Shown: positions 27,712 to 41,017, numbered from the stretch's first letter. The stretch is 64,000 nucleotides of DNA from Lepeophtheirus salmonis (GCF_016086655.4 NC_052142.2:7196422-7260421); one strand, 5' to 3'. The notes: generated by a model from the letters alone, not told the origin. Numbers and translations: made by a program.

Positions 27712-29532
27712 AACATAACATCTATCTACGTTTTATTATTGTAGACTATTATTAGGGGCAATTCATTCATGGTGCACCCCTCTAAAAATGCTTAATATAA
27801 ACATATTTCGTAAGGTGAGTTCTTGTTTTTCCTCATTGTAAAAAACAACATATCATATCATATAAGTAGTAGGAGAAGATATAGTGTATATTTTAAAGAG
27901 GTTTTTTTTTGTTTTGGACCGGAAAGGAACCTTTATCCTACGGAAAATACGTTCATGTTAATAGCATACAATGCTCAAATTCTAACCGACTTCAAAATAT
28001 TCGTGTCATATTCATTAATAAGTAAATGATTTAGAATGTGGGATCTCCTTAATAATAATCTGTGATGATAGGCGATAGGGTTCAACTACAGAATTGGAGA
28101 AAATAATATCTTGGGTCTCACGGATATGGAGGATTCCTTGTTGGCATTTTCCTTCATATGTTACTTGCATTGTTGAGGATCCTTAAATTAATGACTCAAT
28201 TGAATATTAATTGTTATCTCATTATCATATTCCTGGATTACAATTGAATTTGATTTTGAAGAGGCATTATGTTTGAGAGGATCTTCCTCCAAGTTATGCT
28301 CTGTTCAGCCCACAGTTTGTAACTGGGGTCAAAACGCATTCATGGTACTTAACTACTACCTGCATATTCTATAAATTCTAATAGATTTTAAATATTACAG
28401 ATATTTTCGAACTCCTTATGCTCTTATTGCACGTCCAGCAAACGAATTATCAATCGTGTTTTCGTCAAATGGACGATATGAACAGTATGTAACCGGCGTA
28501 GTGAGATACTGTCAATTCTATGGATTCCTCCAACATCTGATTAACGATTATTTCCTCTTTCTCTCATCATAACACGAGCAGTGGATCCTATGGAGTTTTT
28601 ACGAGTCCGAAGCTCCCTAATTCATCAACTTTGTGCTTAAGTATATGGTCTTGCAGCAAAAGTTTAAATTCATAACCGTATTAATAGTGGAAGTTCAATA
28701 TGTTATTTCAATATTATATTCCAAGATTTACAAATTTGAGCCAATATAGATATTGAAGAATAAAACTGTATTTCATAAATCAATTTTGAACTGATCCATG
28801 ATTCCGTTATTAACAATCTATGGAATATGTTGTTCTGAACTCGACATATTTCTATTATCCACTATCTTGGGCATTGTCAATTTAAAAAGGTGGTCTTTTA
28901 CTTCAAATGAATGAAAATATATTGAAAATAAATTATACTAGATGCCTATTCATATTTATAGAGAAAAAACGGAATTTAAAAAATCTAAATAGCTTTTGGT
29001 ATCAAGTAGATATCGAACAATATAAATATTTTATGCCCCATTGCATATCAATTTTCTATGAAAAATTTCAAAGAACCGTCACATAGATCCAAGAATGGTA
29101 ATTAAAAAAGTTTGACTTGCATTAGCTGTTAGTATTTTATTCGTTGAAATTTCGTTTTATTTCCCGGAATATATTTACTTGCTTTATAGGAGAGGTGGGA
29201 ATAAGTCCATATACAGATTGCAAGTCCTAGCCTTTGCTCACAAGACCAAGTCCTTTAATATTTTCATCAACTCCTCAAATTATGAGAAAATTTGTTAAAA
29301 TGGTCTTCAATCGACTAAAGGCTTCAAATCCAAGTCCATTCCTAAGTATTTCATTATAAGATCAATCTGATTGTATATTTTCAAAATATGGACTCAAGTC
29401 GCAAGTAGCAAAATCAAGCCTGCTCTTAAGGAGTGAAGAATATGGTTTGGAATAATATTTTTTGTTCTACACATTTACTTATACCATATTTGTTTCTTAC
29501 TTATTTAATTCATCAATTCTATACAAAACATA
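27712..29532. other. Non-coding stretch
   Basis: No recognisable protein. A GACTTGA-type degenerate repeat lies around 29190-29420. Otherwise nothing. Confidence 0.5.
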
Positions 29533-29540
29533 ATCATAAT
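29533..29540. other. Target-site duplication of the hAT element (left)
   Basis: ATCATAAT, identical to 32720-32727, directly outside the left terminal repeat. Confidence 0.9.
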
Positions 29541-32500
29541 CAGGGCCGTACGTCAGTATTGCGCTTTGTCTGCTTCAGCGGACCAAAAAAAAACATCCTT
29601 ACTCAACCGTCCACCAATCATATAGGTATGTAAATATAGATGAGTTAAGTCATAATTAATTATTAAAATCAATTATATATATGTAACTTATGACCAACTC
29701 ATAATAGTACTGAGTCATTATAATAAAATTACATATTTACAAAAGGAAGCTAGATAATTTTTCTCAAAATTGAAAATGGAATACATTTTCAACAACAACA
29801 ATATTCCCTCTGCAGAGGACTCTGAGACTAGTGACAATGTCCAGGGAGGTGAGAAGAGCAAGACTGAGGAGATGGAGTTTGTGGGCGGAGGCCAAGAGTA
29901 CCCTGTCGTCTTCACGAGCCAGCTGGGTGACCCGATACTTACCGGGCGGGAGCCAAAGCGGAAGGACATCCAGACCAGAACCAGAGTGGAGACTGAGCGG
30001 GAAACTGTGCCTAAAGTCGAGAGAGATCTCCTCTACAGCCCAAGTTACAAACATACAGTCCTCAGATAGATGACAAATACTCCAGAGACTTTCAATATGA
30101 TTGGTTCCGTAAGTTCCCGTGGCTAGAATATGACGAGGTTGAAAAGTCAGCCAAGTGTTTCGCCTGTTCCAAATTTTCCATTTCCAACCTTGGGAAATTT
30201 GAGTTCAAAACATGGCAAAACAGTTCCTCGTTGAAAGTTAATTCTAACAACAAAAAACACAAACTGTCGATGGAAAAGTGGATCAATTTCCTCACATCAA
30301 AGAGAAAGAATACATCGGTTCTCGGCCATGTTCAGTCTCAACATGCTGAGGAAGTCGTGAAGTGGCGAGCTTATTTGAGGTATCTTTTCCAAACTGTTGG
30401 GTTCCTCGCAAAGCAAGGATTGGCTTTTAGGGGCGATTCCGAAACAAGAGAAAAGTTGACGGAATCTAATGAAAACAATCGAGGAAACTTCTTGGAGCTT
30501 TTGTCCCTGTGTTCACGCGACAATCATATTCTCAAAGATAAACTGGAGGCCGAAGTCAAAAAAATTGGTTCAGCTCGGGCAGGTTTTGCCAAATGGACTT
30601 CACCTGACATCCAAAATGAGCTGATAGAGATTATAGCATCCAAAGTGACAGAAAATATAATTGAAGATGTCAAGACTTGTGCCGGCGATGATGACTACTG
30701 GTTCTCTGTGATTGTTGATGAGACATCAGATATGTCAAACACAGAGCTGTTCAGTAGGTCACTGGGATATCTGACGAGTGAAGGCATCAAGAAAGAGAGC
30801 TTCCTCAAGTTTGTAAAAGTTACCCAGACTGACGGCAAATATTTGTTTGAGAAGCTTCACGAGGCTGTCAAGGACCTCGGCCTTACCCCCGGCCGCACTG
30901 TCTCCCTGGCCGTGGACGGTGCCTCCAACATATCTGGCATCAACAAGGGTCTTGCCGCCAGGTGGAAGGAAGCAGCCCCACTGTGTGTCTACATCCACTG
31001 CTACGCCCATGTCCTCAATCTTGTAGTCAAGGATCTTCTCTCAGATATAACCCTGTTGAGAAATACAATAGGGACAGTACAAATTTTATACAACTTCATT
31101 GAAGGGTCACCAAAGAGGTCAGCAATCTACAAGTCGGTGAAGATAACAAGTAAAGATGAGGAGCATGCCAAGGTGATGACCCTGAAGAACCAGTCTGCTA
31201 CCCGCTGGAGTCTCCGCTACGATGCTGTACACGCTGTATCTCTAGGGATGGTCAGAATCATGAAGACCCTCATAATAATGAGAAAAGATAAAGATACATT
31301 GTCGAGTTCAACAGCAACTTCTCTGCTCAACAGCATCTTTAGTCACGAATTTGTTTTCGGGATTGAACTGTTGAAGACACTCCTCAGACACACATCTAGC
31401 TTGTCAGATGAACTTCAAGGCAGAAAGATTGACCTAACAAAGGCCCGGAAACACGTCAACCTAGTGATTAGGACTCTTGAAGATCTTAAGAATGAAAAAT
31501 CTTTGAATCAATCTGGAAACTTGCTAAGTTGAAGTCGTCTGAGATGAAATCAGTATTTGACCAGGAGGACTCAATTGATTTGAAATTCAAGGAGGCGAAG
31601 ATTCCAAGGAGAATAAAGTGGAAAGGAACAACTGAATCCTACTTCCGTGAAACACATTTCGATGTTGCAATCAATAAGATTGTATTAGAGCTTGAGAGCA
31701 GATTTGCCACCAACGATACAAACATCACAATGGATCTCATTGCAATCGTCAATGACAGTGAAGTGGAGACCTGTGTCATTGAGCGTGTCGCCAAGCACTA
31801 CAGACTTGAACTCGAGTAGCTCGAGTCAGACCATGCAATCTTCCAGCAATTCAAGGTTAATATTATAATGTTTCATTTTGCATTATATGTTTAAAATTTA
31901 TGTTTCTCTAGGCAGATATTGACACAGAAGACATGGCTTCGTCACAAATTGCTGCGGAGTTAATAAGCTTGGGAGTGTTCCGCCTGATGCCGGAGCTATA
32001 CAAGGTGATCGTTATCCTGGCCTCAATACCCATCAGCAGCTGTGAGGCGGAGCGGTCATTCTCCTGTCTCAGAAAGCTCAAGAACCACATGAGGACCACC
32101 ATGGACCAGGAGAGGCTCTCCTCCCTCACATGGACAGGGTGATGGTGGACAAGGTGCTCCATGAAGACATGGACAGTTTGATTGACACCTTTGCGTCAAG
32201 GAAAGAGAGGAAAAACTTCTTCTTCTAATCATGATAAAGAACACATGCATTTTTTTCGAACACATCACCACGTATACATGCGAGTTAAGAACATCAAGAC
32301 TTGTGAACATAATTTATTTTCTGTCGATGTAACTGTTTCATGGTATATTATAATCTCGTTCATTATCTTCATCCGTTATTATTTAAAAAATATTTAAGGA
32401 GGTTTAAATTGTTTGACTTAATTGTATAGTTCAAAAATTTTCTCTCATTCTTGCACCGTGCATTTTATACTCCATTATACTCCTTCCTTTATGAATATGT

Positions 32501-32719
32501 CGGGATTGACTTTCCGTCTAGAGTTTTTCCTTTTCATTATACTTTTCCCAATGTTTACCTGAAGAAAATAAAGGTCAGACAGTCCATTGGACGATATTCT
32601 TGCAAGATTTAATCTATGCTGTAGCATTTGCCCTGTTTAAATATCCCACGTTCACCACTGAAAATCAACCGTTTACCCTTGTAAAGCGGACCGAAAAATC
32701 TTCCTGACATACGGCACTG
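29541..32719 (+). mobile_element. hAT transposon, full length with intact ends
   Basis: This 3179-bp element is bounded by a perfect 8-bp target-site duplication, ATCATAAT (29533-29540 and 32720-32727). Its 16-bp terminal inverted repeats are CAGGGCCGTACGTCAG (29541-29556) and CAGTGCCGTATGTCAG read inward from 32719, matching at 14 of 16 positions. AGCGGACC followed by an A-rich run appears near both ends in the same orientation. The 8-bp duplication and CAG start are hallmarks of hAT elements. It carries one spliced transposase gene, now broken by frameshifts and a stop, so it could move only if helped by another copy. The flanking duplication shows no mismatch, consistent with a not very old insertion. 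Confidence 0.92.
29770..32228 (+). pseudogene. hAT transposase (ZMYM1/DUF4371 type), frameshifted
   Basis: Catalyses cut-and-paste movement of its element when intact. Order of parts: an acidic low-complexity N-terminus (29770-30069); after a frameshift, a TTF-type zinc finger (LQTYSPQ, then WFRKFPWLEYDEVEKSAKCF with a CxxC); and a 433-codon frame (30231-31532). That frame holds the RNase H-like domain with VDETSDMSN (first Asp), SLAVDGASN (second Asp) and the hAT C-x-x-H motif CYAHVLNL. A second frameshift near 31510 leads to 31541-31816. An in-frame TAG (31817-31819) and a 56-bp GT/AG intron (31856-31911) follow. The C-terminal dimerisation region comes next (ISSCEAERSFSCLRKLKNHM, where the catalytic Glu is expected). 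A last frameshift lies near 32125 and the stop is at 32226. Inactive as it stands. Confidence 0.88.
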
Positions 32720-32727
32720 ATCATAAT
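32720..32727. other. Target-site duplication of the hAT element (right)
   Basis: ATCATAAT, identical to 29533-29540, directly outside the right terminal repeat. Confidence 0.9.
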
Positions 32728-34200
32728 TGAGGTACTACTTTCATTACTTCTCATTAAAGCAAAAGCTTTTAAATTATTAACAGGAAAATTGACTATTATA
32801 ACTACAGTAGCTTATAATTTTTTTTTTTTTTTTTAAGTTACATCCAATAGTTTTTATCATATAATTCAAAAAGGAAAAACATGTTTATTTACTTATTAGT
32901 TTATTTCAAGATAGTCCTTGCCTCTGGAAAATATATGAATCGTCATATAAAGATAAATCTATTAAAAACATTTCCTTGATTAGAATTTTCTGTGATTATA
33001 TGTAAAAAAAAATAAAAAATGTTATACATATATCATTTAAAACATTAAATATCTTACTACAGATGAAATGCAATGTAGAGGAAATTAAAAAAAAAAAAAT
33101 GGAGATACCTTTAAGACAAATTATTTAAAGAACTGAAGAGTCGGAGTGAGGGCGAGACATTCAGTTGATAATATTGAAGATTATGTATTGGAATTATATT
33201 TTACGTTCTATATATTTACACTTAAGGAGTTATTTAAACTTAACCATACAATTAAGTTAACTATATCATTCATGAATATAATTTTTTATAATTCATCTTT
33301 TCAACCAGATGTATTTTATGCTAAATATTGATTTACTATAGTCTACTTCATATTAATACTGATAAGATAACCTCTGAATACCAATAAAAGTCCTCCCAAT
33401 CCTGATGGACATAATCAAATACTCTTCTAATATCTATTAAAGGACTCCATAATTCATTAAAGCATCATTGTAGTTTTAAAATTTCGTCACCGAATTAGAG
33501 CAATTGAGAAACAAGAAATACTTCTTTTTGATAAAAATATTTTGTTGAATTAAATATAGAGTACTTTGTGAATAAACGTCGTATATACGGAAGATGTCAA
33601 AAGTATATTGCAAACTTAAATCTGTTTCATGACTCATTTGTATACAATCACTCATCACGAAGAAGCTACATATGTATTAGTATCATGTCCTGATTAGCTG
33701 TGATTATCCAATTGTTATAAAGGTCTTTGCGTAACTTCAGAAATTGTTTTAAATAAAAAAATTACATAAAAAACCTCTGAGCACCCTGAAATAATTGAAA
33801 AGTTAATGAAACCCGTCATGCATTATAGTAAATGCAATCATGCTTGAATTTTCAAGACTGAAATCTCCATCAAATCAGTCCATGTTTTTAAAGACGTTCA
33901 AAACTACTTACTAGCTACACTCAGAATTTAAAAAAAGTATTTGTTTATCAACTTATTGAACAACACTAAAAAAGTTATACATTTTTCATCTCATTATAAG
34001 TTATATTGTGAAATTGGTTCCAAAGGGGAAAACTGCTTTCTTTAATTCAATTGCTGCAATGAGGTGAGTAGTAAAATTTGTTAATATTCTCATATAATTT
34101 AGTATCTACGTAGTTCATGGGTTTCATTTAATTTTGGCTGTTATTTATTCCATTATAACTATGAATGTACGTAGTATAATTTTCGGTTTCTAGGAGGATT
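32728..34200. other. Non-coding stretch
   Basis: A T-run (about 32819-32835) and an A-run (33087-33099). No recognisable protein or repeat. Confidence 0.5.
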
Positions 34201-34202
34201 CG

Positions 34203-34380
34203 TCTTGAACATTTTTGACTTCAACATATTCTCTGGTACATTTTTGCCTTGTAAAACTTTCACCTTGTGACGTTTTCCCCTTGATACGTTCTCGCCTTCA
34301 GACGCTTTCGCATTGATACGTTTTGACCCTGTACTGTTTTGCCTTGCGTCTTTTTTGCCTTGTAACTTTTTGCCTTGCTT
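34203..34380. repeat. Degenerate 16-bp minisatellite
   Basis: About 11 units of roughly 16 bp with consensus close to TTGTAACGTTTTTGCC (examples: TTGTGACGTTTTCCCC, TTGATACGTTCTCGCC, TTGATACGTTTTGACC). The unit length is not a multiple of three, so it is not a peptide repeat. Confidence 0.75.
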
Positions 34381-34583
34381 AATACTAGAGGAAATATTAT
34401 TTCTTTTTAGTTATATAGGTTTGTTATTAAAAATTTTACCGTTACATTAACAATGGTAGCCCATGTGTAGGTATGATCATCTCTTCTTTACAATTTATAT
34501 AGTAACGACAATCTTTTTGGAAATAGCTAATAGTAATAAATAAATTTTATTTGGATTCGGAAATAGGCTCAAAAAATAATTAT

Positions 34584-34815
34584 GGAATCGCTGTAGCTCA
34601 TGGACAACGCGCTCGGGAGAAGTTATTTATTTGAATTCAATGTATGTTCGCACCCAGGCGATTCCTAGAGAAAGAAATATACTTTCTGTATATGAATTTC
34701 ACCAAAAGATTCCTAGGTCAGATGGAGTAAATGTACTACTTTAATGTTTACTTATACTTAATCAGTGCAACTTCATCTAACCAATTAAAGGAACATTAAA
34801 TATATATATATATAT
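34584..34815 (+). mobile_element. tRNA-derived SINE, copy 3 (best preserved)
   Basis: The first 82 nt (34584-34665) can be read as a tRNA. The acceptor stem GGAATCGC pairs exactly with GCGATTCC at 34658-34665. TGTAGCTCATGG resembles box A and TGTTCGCACCC resembles box B. A unique body of about 140 bp follows (AGAAAGAAATATACT, ATGAATTTCACC, CTTATACTTAATCAGTGCAA) and ends in a TA-rich tail. A SINE of this structure is transcribed by RNA polymerase III and moved by LINE proteins. Other copies are at 15.1, 27.5 and 59.5 kb. Confidence 0.75.
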
Positions 34816-34819
34816 CAGG

Positions 34820-37800
34820 TTCCTAAGGATTGCTAAGTTCTAGACTATAGCATTACAAAATATTCACGAATTTTCGATACAATAAGTTAATATTTAAAAG
34901 GTAGAAAACTATCAATCTTAGAAATCTCTTAGATATTCCTAGTCAATCTTTAAATTAATTCTGACATAATTGTAAAATTCATTGCTCTAGATATTCTCTA
35001 ACTAACATGAAGATTTCAAAAATACTGAGCATATATATTTGAAGATTCGATGTGATCATAACTAACCAAAAAAATGTCATACCTGTAATAAATGATTCTT
35101 TAGACAAATCATAATGAAATACAATTTCAAAGTCCTTTGAGGGAAACTCTCATATAATTGAAAAAATATTTTTATACTATCTTTCTCCTATACATTGAGT
35201 GTTAATATAAATAAACTGGAAACAATAAAATATACTGAATCATATCTTATCAAATTGTTAATATTGATTGATTTACTTATAATGATTCAATACGGGTTCT
35301 TTTAATGGAGAAGCAAAGGATAAATATATAACAATTAATTTTATTAAACAAAGGAAAGGGATTTCTGACTGTTGTTCTATATATTGTACACTTTTTCACA
35401 TACTTATATTATGTGATTTGGAGGTCAGTACAGTGTCTGTGATTGTTTGAGTATCCGAAATAGTTCACTGAGCAACAATTTGTTTTTCTTCAAAATGAAA
35501 ATTGATGAATTTTTTCTTCTGTCTCTCTCGAGGAAAGAAAATTTGACGTAAGAGAATAATGTCCAATTCAAGTATATAAATTCTTGCCCATCAGAGAAAT
35601 CTTCGGTTCTAACAGTCAGTGCAGAAGATTTTCTTGATGTCTTAGGACTAATTGCGGAATTTGCTTAAGCTCCTTAGAATTTAATAGTCGCCAATGTTCC
35701 ATATCCCATCGTAAGCATGTACTCTCTGAGTTTTATGATTTTGAAATAGACTGAAATAATTATTATAGTTAGCTTTATATATTAGTAAATGATATTACAA
35801 CTTTAAACCTCAAACTGTGAAGATCTTCGATTCCATTAAAATCTTAAAAGCTTTACAACTCTGCAGCTCAATGGAGTTCTTGTATTTACTATTTATCAAC
35901 CATTTGTCTTAAAATTATACTTTTCTTCTAAATTTCATGTTATACAATTCAATTGTAGGTATTTAAATATATCAACTTTGCTGCAATACTGTACACTGTA
36001 ATTCCTGAAAATTTCATTCAATTTTCTTTGTGTTTAAGAAAATTGTGTTCTTTTATTGAAATATCATATTTTTTTAGATCACTGTGTAGGTGTAAGAAAT
36101 TCGAGTATTTAGATTCCCAAGCTCCTCAGACAATAAATTGTAATTATTGAAAAAAATTATTACAAAGCACTTTCACATTTGGGTATATAATAAAGATTAA
36201 AGGTGCTAATGTTGGGTTGAAATTGATATACGTCTCATTAACAGATTAAATGGAAACTTTATACTAGATAAATAAATGTTTTTAAGTCCATTAGACCCCA
36301 TTTGTAATTTTAAGGACTATTTTAATATAAATTTTTTTCAAGCAACTAATGCAATTTGACTAAGCAATGGATTGAAAAAAAAATTAGACTGGGTGAAATA
36401 TTAAAAAAAAATATGTACATTAAATATAAAAGATATGAATTTGATTTCCCCCATTTAAATAATGAAAACTCAGCATTTCTATGGGGGATCCCCAAACACT
36501 TTTATAGTTTCATGCACGCCTTCCGTAAGTTTTTTTTCTCTCCGTAACTCGGCATTTCGTAAAATGTATACTTTATTTTTTTCTATTTTTTGGGGGAAGT
36601 TATTATATAATCCAACCCAAGGTAATCCATTTACTGAAGCTCCAAAACACTATGAAATTAACCTGCCATATATTTAGGAAGTTATCCACCAATAATTATT
36701 TAATAAACTTAGAGATATATATATATATACATATATATGTTTTTAAACCCCGGTAGCATACACAGCTTCAGGAATGGGCCTAGCAAGCTGCGGAGGATTT
36801 ATTATTCTAATATAAAATTCAAATCATTTGTCTAAAACTATAATTGCGAGTCTTTGAGTATATAGTTCTAGCTTTATCTATGAGTAAGTTAAAATTAAGT
36901 TACTCATACATGGGCCTCAGGCAAAGCCAGTTGAAAACTCAAAAAAAGGAGAATGGATGACGTCAGACGCTTCTCCCACATTCTTGCTTCTTGTATTTAA
37001 ATTTCATTCATATGGTATTGTGATCTACCATGCAATCGAACTGGACCAATCTGAATCAATTTGGCGTCTAATGCAAAATATTAGCAATAATATGTATATT
37101 CAATATTAAACTGTTACACAAAGCTGAATATATTAATTGCCTTAAACATTTATTATATTCTAAGAAATTATAAATACCTCCAATAATATAATAAATAATG
37201 AAAAAATGTAACATCCATAGCCAATGCAGAGTATAAAACTGAACTATGTACAAAAAGAAAACTGTAGACAAGTGTTAGAGAATAAAAATATTACAACTGT
37301 ACGAATATATGTATAGTGTACACCGTTGATGTGCACTTATTATTTTTATACTAAGGAATGCAGTTATTAACTGGTCAGAGCAGTGTCATCAGGTCAGGTT
37401 GTAGCCTAAAATATAGACATGTGATATGGGACTAATTTTATGCTCTCAATAAGTAATTTATTCAAAACTATTGTGGACATAGAGTGAACATTCAAAAACT
37501 GAACTTCATACGACATCATATACGATTTATGGGCATTTTCAAATACTTCAAAGCAATTTATCTCAAAACTAGCATTATGTAACATAGGAACTTCTTTTAC
37601 TACACTCTTCAATTGTATACTATTGTAAAGTTGAAGGGGAAAAAATGAATTATATTATTTTTTATATTTTTTACTGTGTCATTCAATGACTTTTTAGCCG
37701 ATTATGAGATTTATTTTCTTTCATACATTTTATGGATATTTGATACTATAGAATTCTAAGAATTTTTTTTTTTTTTTTTTTTTTTCAAATTGCTATGATT

Positions 37801-38540
37801 ACTTAGAATTTTTTTGAAATTTCACCTTGATCGTTAAAAGAAAGTAACTGTATTTTTTTTTTTTTATCTAATTATACTTATGTATTTGGAAAAGAACCAG
37901 TTCAAGTTCTAAGTTGTAGTATTTATGTTAAAGCTGATCAAATTTGTACATTCTACAGCAATAACAATTATTAGTATTGTGTCAGTCCTTATTTATTCTG
38001 ACTAAAATAAACTAACGAAACGCGGCCATTAACTTGAGAAGATATGATGCTGCAGCGTTTAAACATTTTCCCCAAGATTTCGTTTTCATATGCCGTCTTA
38101 TTTTTCGTACTGACGTAGAATGGCATATAATAAAAAGGGATAATTTGAAGGCCTCACACTCTAAAATTGCTGAGGGAAAAGAAAAAAATATTTAATTCCT
38201 TAATCTTTCCCTTTTTGTATATCCCATAAAAGAGAAGTTGAGTTTTCAATTATAAATTTATGATTTATTAATTGTTATTATAATTACTAATATTAAATTT
38301 AAGATACAATGGAATGAGTAATTATGGTCAGAAGTAGGAACTTGGACTCGAGACTTTACTTGAACTCCATAGCTTAGTCTGATCTAGCTAAGCTAAGTCC
38401 TTCTTACCTAGACATCGAATGAGCATCTTCTAAAAATAAAAAAGTATAGCTACGCTTTTAATAAAATATGACATAAATACAGTAGACTTACTTAATGTCT
38501 ACTATTAGATAACATTATAACTCCCAAGGCTAATATAATT
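34820..38540. other. Non-coding stretch
   Basis: T-runs (37763-37785 and near 37855) and a TA microsatellite (36715-36742). A TGACGTCA lies at 36958-36965. No recognisable protein. Confidence 0.5.
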
Positions 38541-38544
38541 TCAG

Positions 38545-38828
38545 AGTTAGACCATCATGTAATCAGACTACTACAATTTTCAATTTGATGTATCGTACCG
38601 ACTGATCGGCAAGGTAGACAGATTTTGACAAAACATGCAACCAATCATTTTTATGATGTTACTATTGCTAGATTTTTCAATTTGATGTATCGTACTGACT
38701 GCTGGGCAGGACAGGTAGATTTTAACAAAACACACAACCAATTGTATTCTGTGACGTCACAGTATGCCACAATAAAAAAGGGTGGTGGAAGTAAAATATC
38801 AGAAGTACATGTGTTATGGTATAAGCTG
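38545..38828 (+). mobile_element. MITE family R1, copy 2
   Basis: Shares GAGTTAGACCATCATGTAAT, the two tandem ATTTTCAATTTGATGTATCG units and the GGGTGGTGGAAG block with copy 1. TGACGTCA lies at 38752-38759. The terminal repeats are eroded. Confidence 0.7.
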
Positions 38829-38829
38829 T

Positions 38830-40560
38830 GACTATATAACATTTTACGTCTTAAATTTCATACTATATCTTAGTAAGTATAGAAGAAAAAGAAGAGGATG
38901 AAAGATGTATGATAAGCATAGATAAAATTCAATGTGGAATGGGTATGTTAAAAAAAAGAAATCGAAAATCAACGCGGTAACCCTGACAATTTGAATAATT
39001 TTTTGGGTGAGAGAAAGAATAATGCTTATGACGTTTTATTAGATTAGATATAATCAGCTGTCACAAGACAAGAAGGAAAAAAGGACACAAACAATCACAT
39101 TTGCTAGTATTACCCTGATGCCAAATTCTACTCTGCAGCCAACAAGGACTTACAATTATTTCTCCACAACAAATCTTCAGGGTTACGCTCCGTCTTTTAT
39201 GAGGACACACGAACGGTTAAACAGGGTTTGAATATTATTGAATCTATTTAGGAAAGGATGTTCACTACTCAGGAATTAAATAATAATGACAACTTCTTAG
39301 GAAAATGAAATTCGTTCTTTATTACCAATTACAAATTAACAGGCCAGCTAAAATAGACACTGGATTTATATGCATGATGATAATTATTATGCGGTTATAT
39401 TGTATCATTGTTGTATATATTAAGTCATTTATAATACATTTATTTTAATTAAGAGAACATATATCGTTATTTTAATATTACGTATAAATTTTTAATAAAT
39501 AAAGAAATGAATTTATAGTAAAAACTGAAGAATATTAAATGAAAATCATATAGTAAACATAAATATGAAAATAAAAACATCCTATGATTGGTAAGCACTG
39601 ATCCAATTACGAAGTTATATTCTCAATCTTAAATTTTCATGGTATTTTTTCCGTTTAATAAAGGATTTACTCTAAAAATGTGTTTTACTCAGATCTTAAA
39701 ATAATAATACATTTTCGTAATAAATTTATATATAAAAATCAAAGAGCAGTAGGATAAAATATAAATAGTTACCATTTTATTTTGATCGTCTGCACTTATG
39801 CCATTAATGAGTACTTTTAAATAACTAATAATTAAATATAAGAACTGTTATTATAAGCATTTATTAATTATCTTTATTAGTGTGGAGATCCTACATCTTC
39901 ATTGGATAATAAAGTTTTTTAGAAGATAATTAAGACTAAATGAGTTTCAAAATTGCAATTATCTTAAGGTGTTCCAGTAAAATGTAATATGGATTGCAGG
40001 CAAAAGTATTGTGAAGAAAGGCTGCATATTCATTAAGAGTCTAAGATTGACTTCTACTTTTTCATATACATCAAGGAAACTGAACAGTGTTTTTTTTATA
40101 TTTTTCTCAGAATAAGAGACGAAATAATGTTGACTTTGGGAGTAACAGGCTTCAAGAGTTTCAGCGAAGGAGCTGTGGATGAGAAATAAGAATTCTTTAT
40201 TCTTCACTGGGTAATTCATTCGGGAAATTATTTCTTTTTACGGAGCTCTCCAGTTCCAAATAACTATTTATATGTAATCTCAGAATAGAATATGATTTGT
40301 AGACCAAAATATCAGGAGAAGAGAAACACATTATCTTTACGATCCTAGAATCAACTGGCACTTGTTTTCCAATCACAAAAGAGACTCAATAGTAATAAAG
40401 AAATCAGGTGTGAGATTGAAGTGTCCAGGCTACATAAATTTCTGTATAGACTGTATATCACAAAGTCCAACTTATAAATGGAATGGATAAAAACGTGATT
40501 GCGATGAGTGATTTCTACATTATATACAATAAATCAAGGGAACTGAACGACTCTTATTAA
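38830..40560. other. Non-coding stretch
   Basis: A coding-like run at about 39090-39290 (YYPDAKFYSAANKDLQLFLH in one frame) is not recognised. Otherwise nothing. Confidence 0.45.
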
Positions 40561-40569
40561 AGATCAGGA

Positions 40570-40793
40570 GTCACTATCACAGACCTTAACATGAAAAGAA
40601 ACTTGTACAATCAACGATCCTTCCATTAAAGGAGACGTCATCCACCGAGTGAAGCACTTGTTTAAAGAATCTTGCCTCAAGAATCGAGATCCCTTAATCA
40701 TACCATGATATTGACAAGAGTATCAGAAGGTGTTTGAATTGGATATTCCTAGTAACAGGAAGGATGGATGGATGCGGATCCATATATCTGATT
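40570..40793 (+). repeat. Interspersed repeat E, copy 1
   Basis: CACTATCACAGACCTTAA at about 40572 and GGATGCGGATCCATATATCT at about 40770 have counterparts with similar spacing, inverted, at 61406-61616. The middle parts are poorly conserved. Confidence 0.35.
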
Positions 40794-40978
40794 ACTACTT
40801 AGGAAAGATCTATACAAATGACCATGAATGAAATATCTTTCCATAACTCTTCATTATGTCACCACTTTATAAATATTTCTCGCAAGCTCTTTTGGTCCAT
40901 TTGTCACTTGGTAATGTTTCTATTATATTTATATCTCGTTGAATATATGGTAGCATCTGTATTAGTATCCCACAACCA

Positions 40979-40982
<4 letters not shown>

Positions 40983-41013
<31 letters not shown>
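40983..41013. repeat. 31-T homopolymer
   Basis: An uninterrupted T-run about 130 bp upstream of the glutamate-receptor start codon. Confidence 0.95.

Positions 41014-41017
<4 letters not shown>

Noticed and set aside
34584..34665. Possible functional tRNA gene
   Set aside because: It folds roughly like a tRNA, but box A is imperfect, it continues into a repeated body, and three other decayed copies exist. It is therefore a SINE head.
36356..36677. Overlapping 63- and 71-codon frames
   Set aside because: Composition and residues look random; no similarity recognised.
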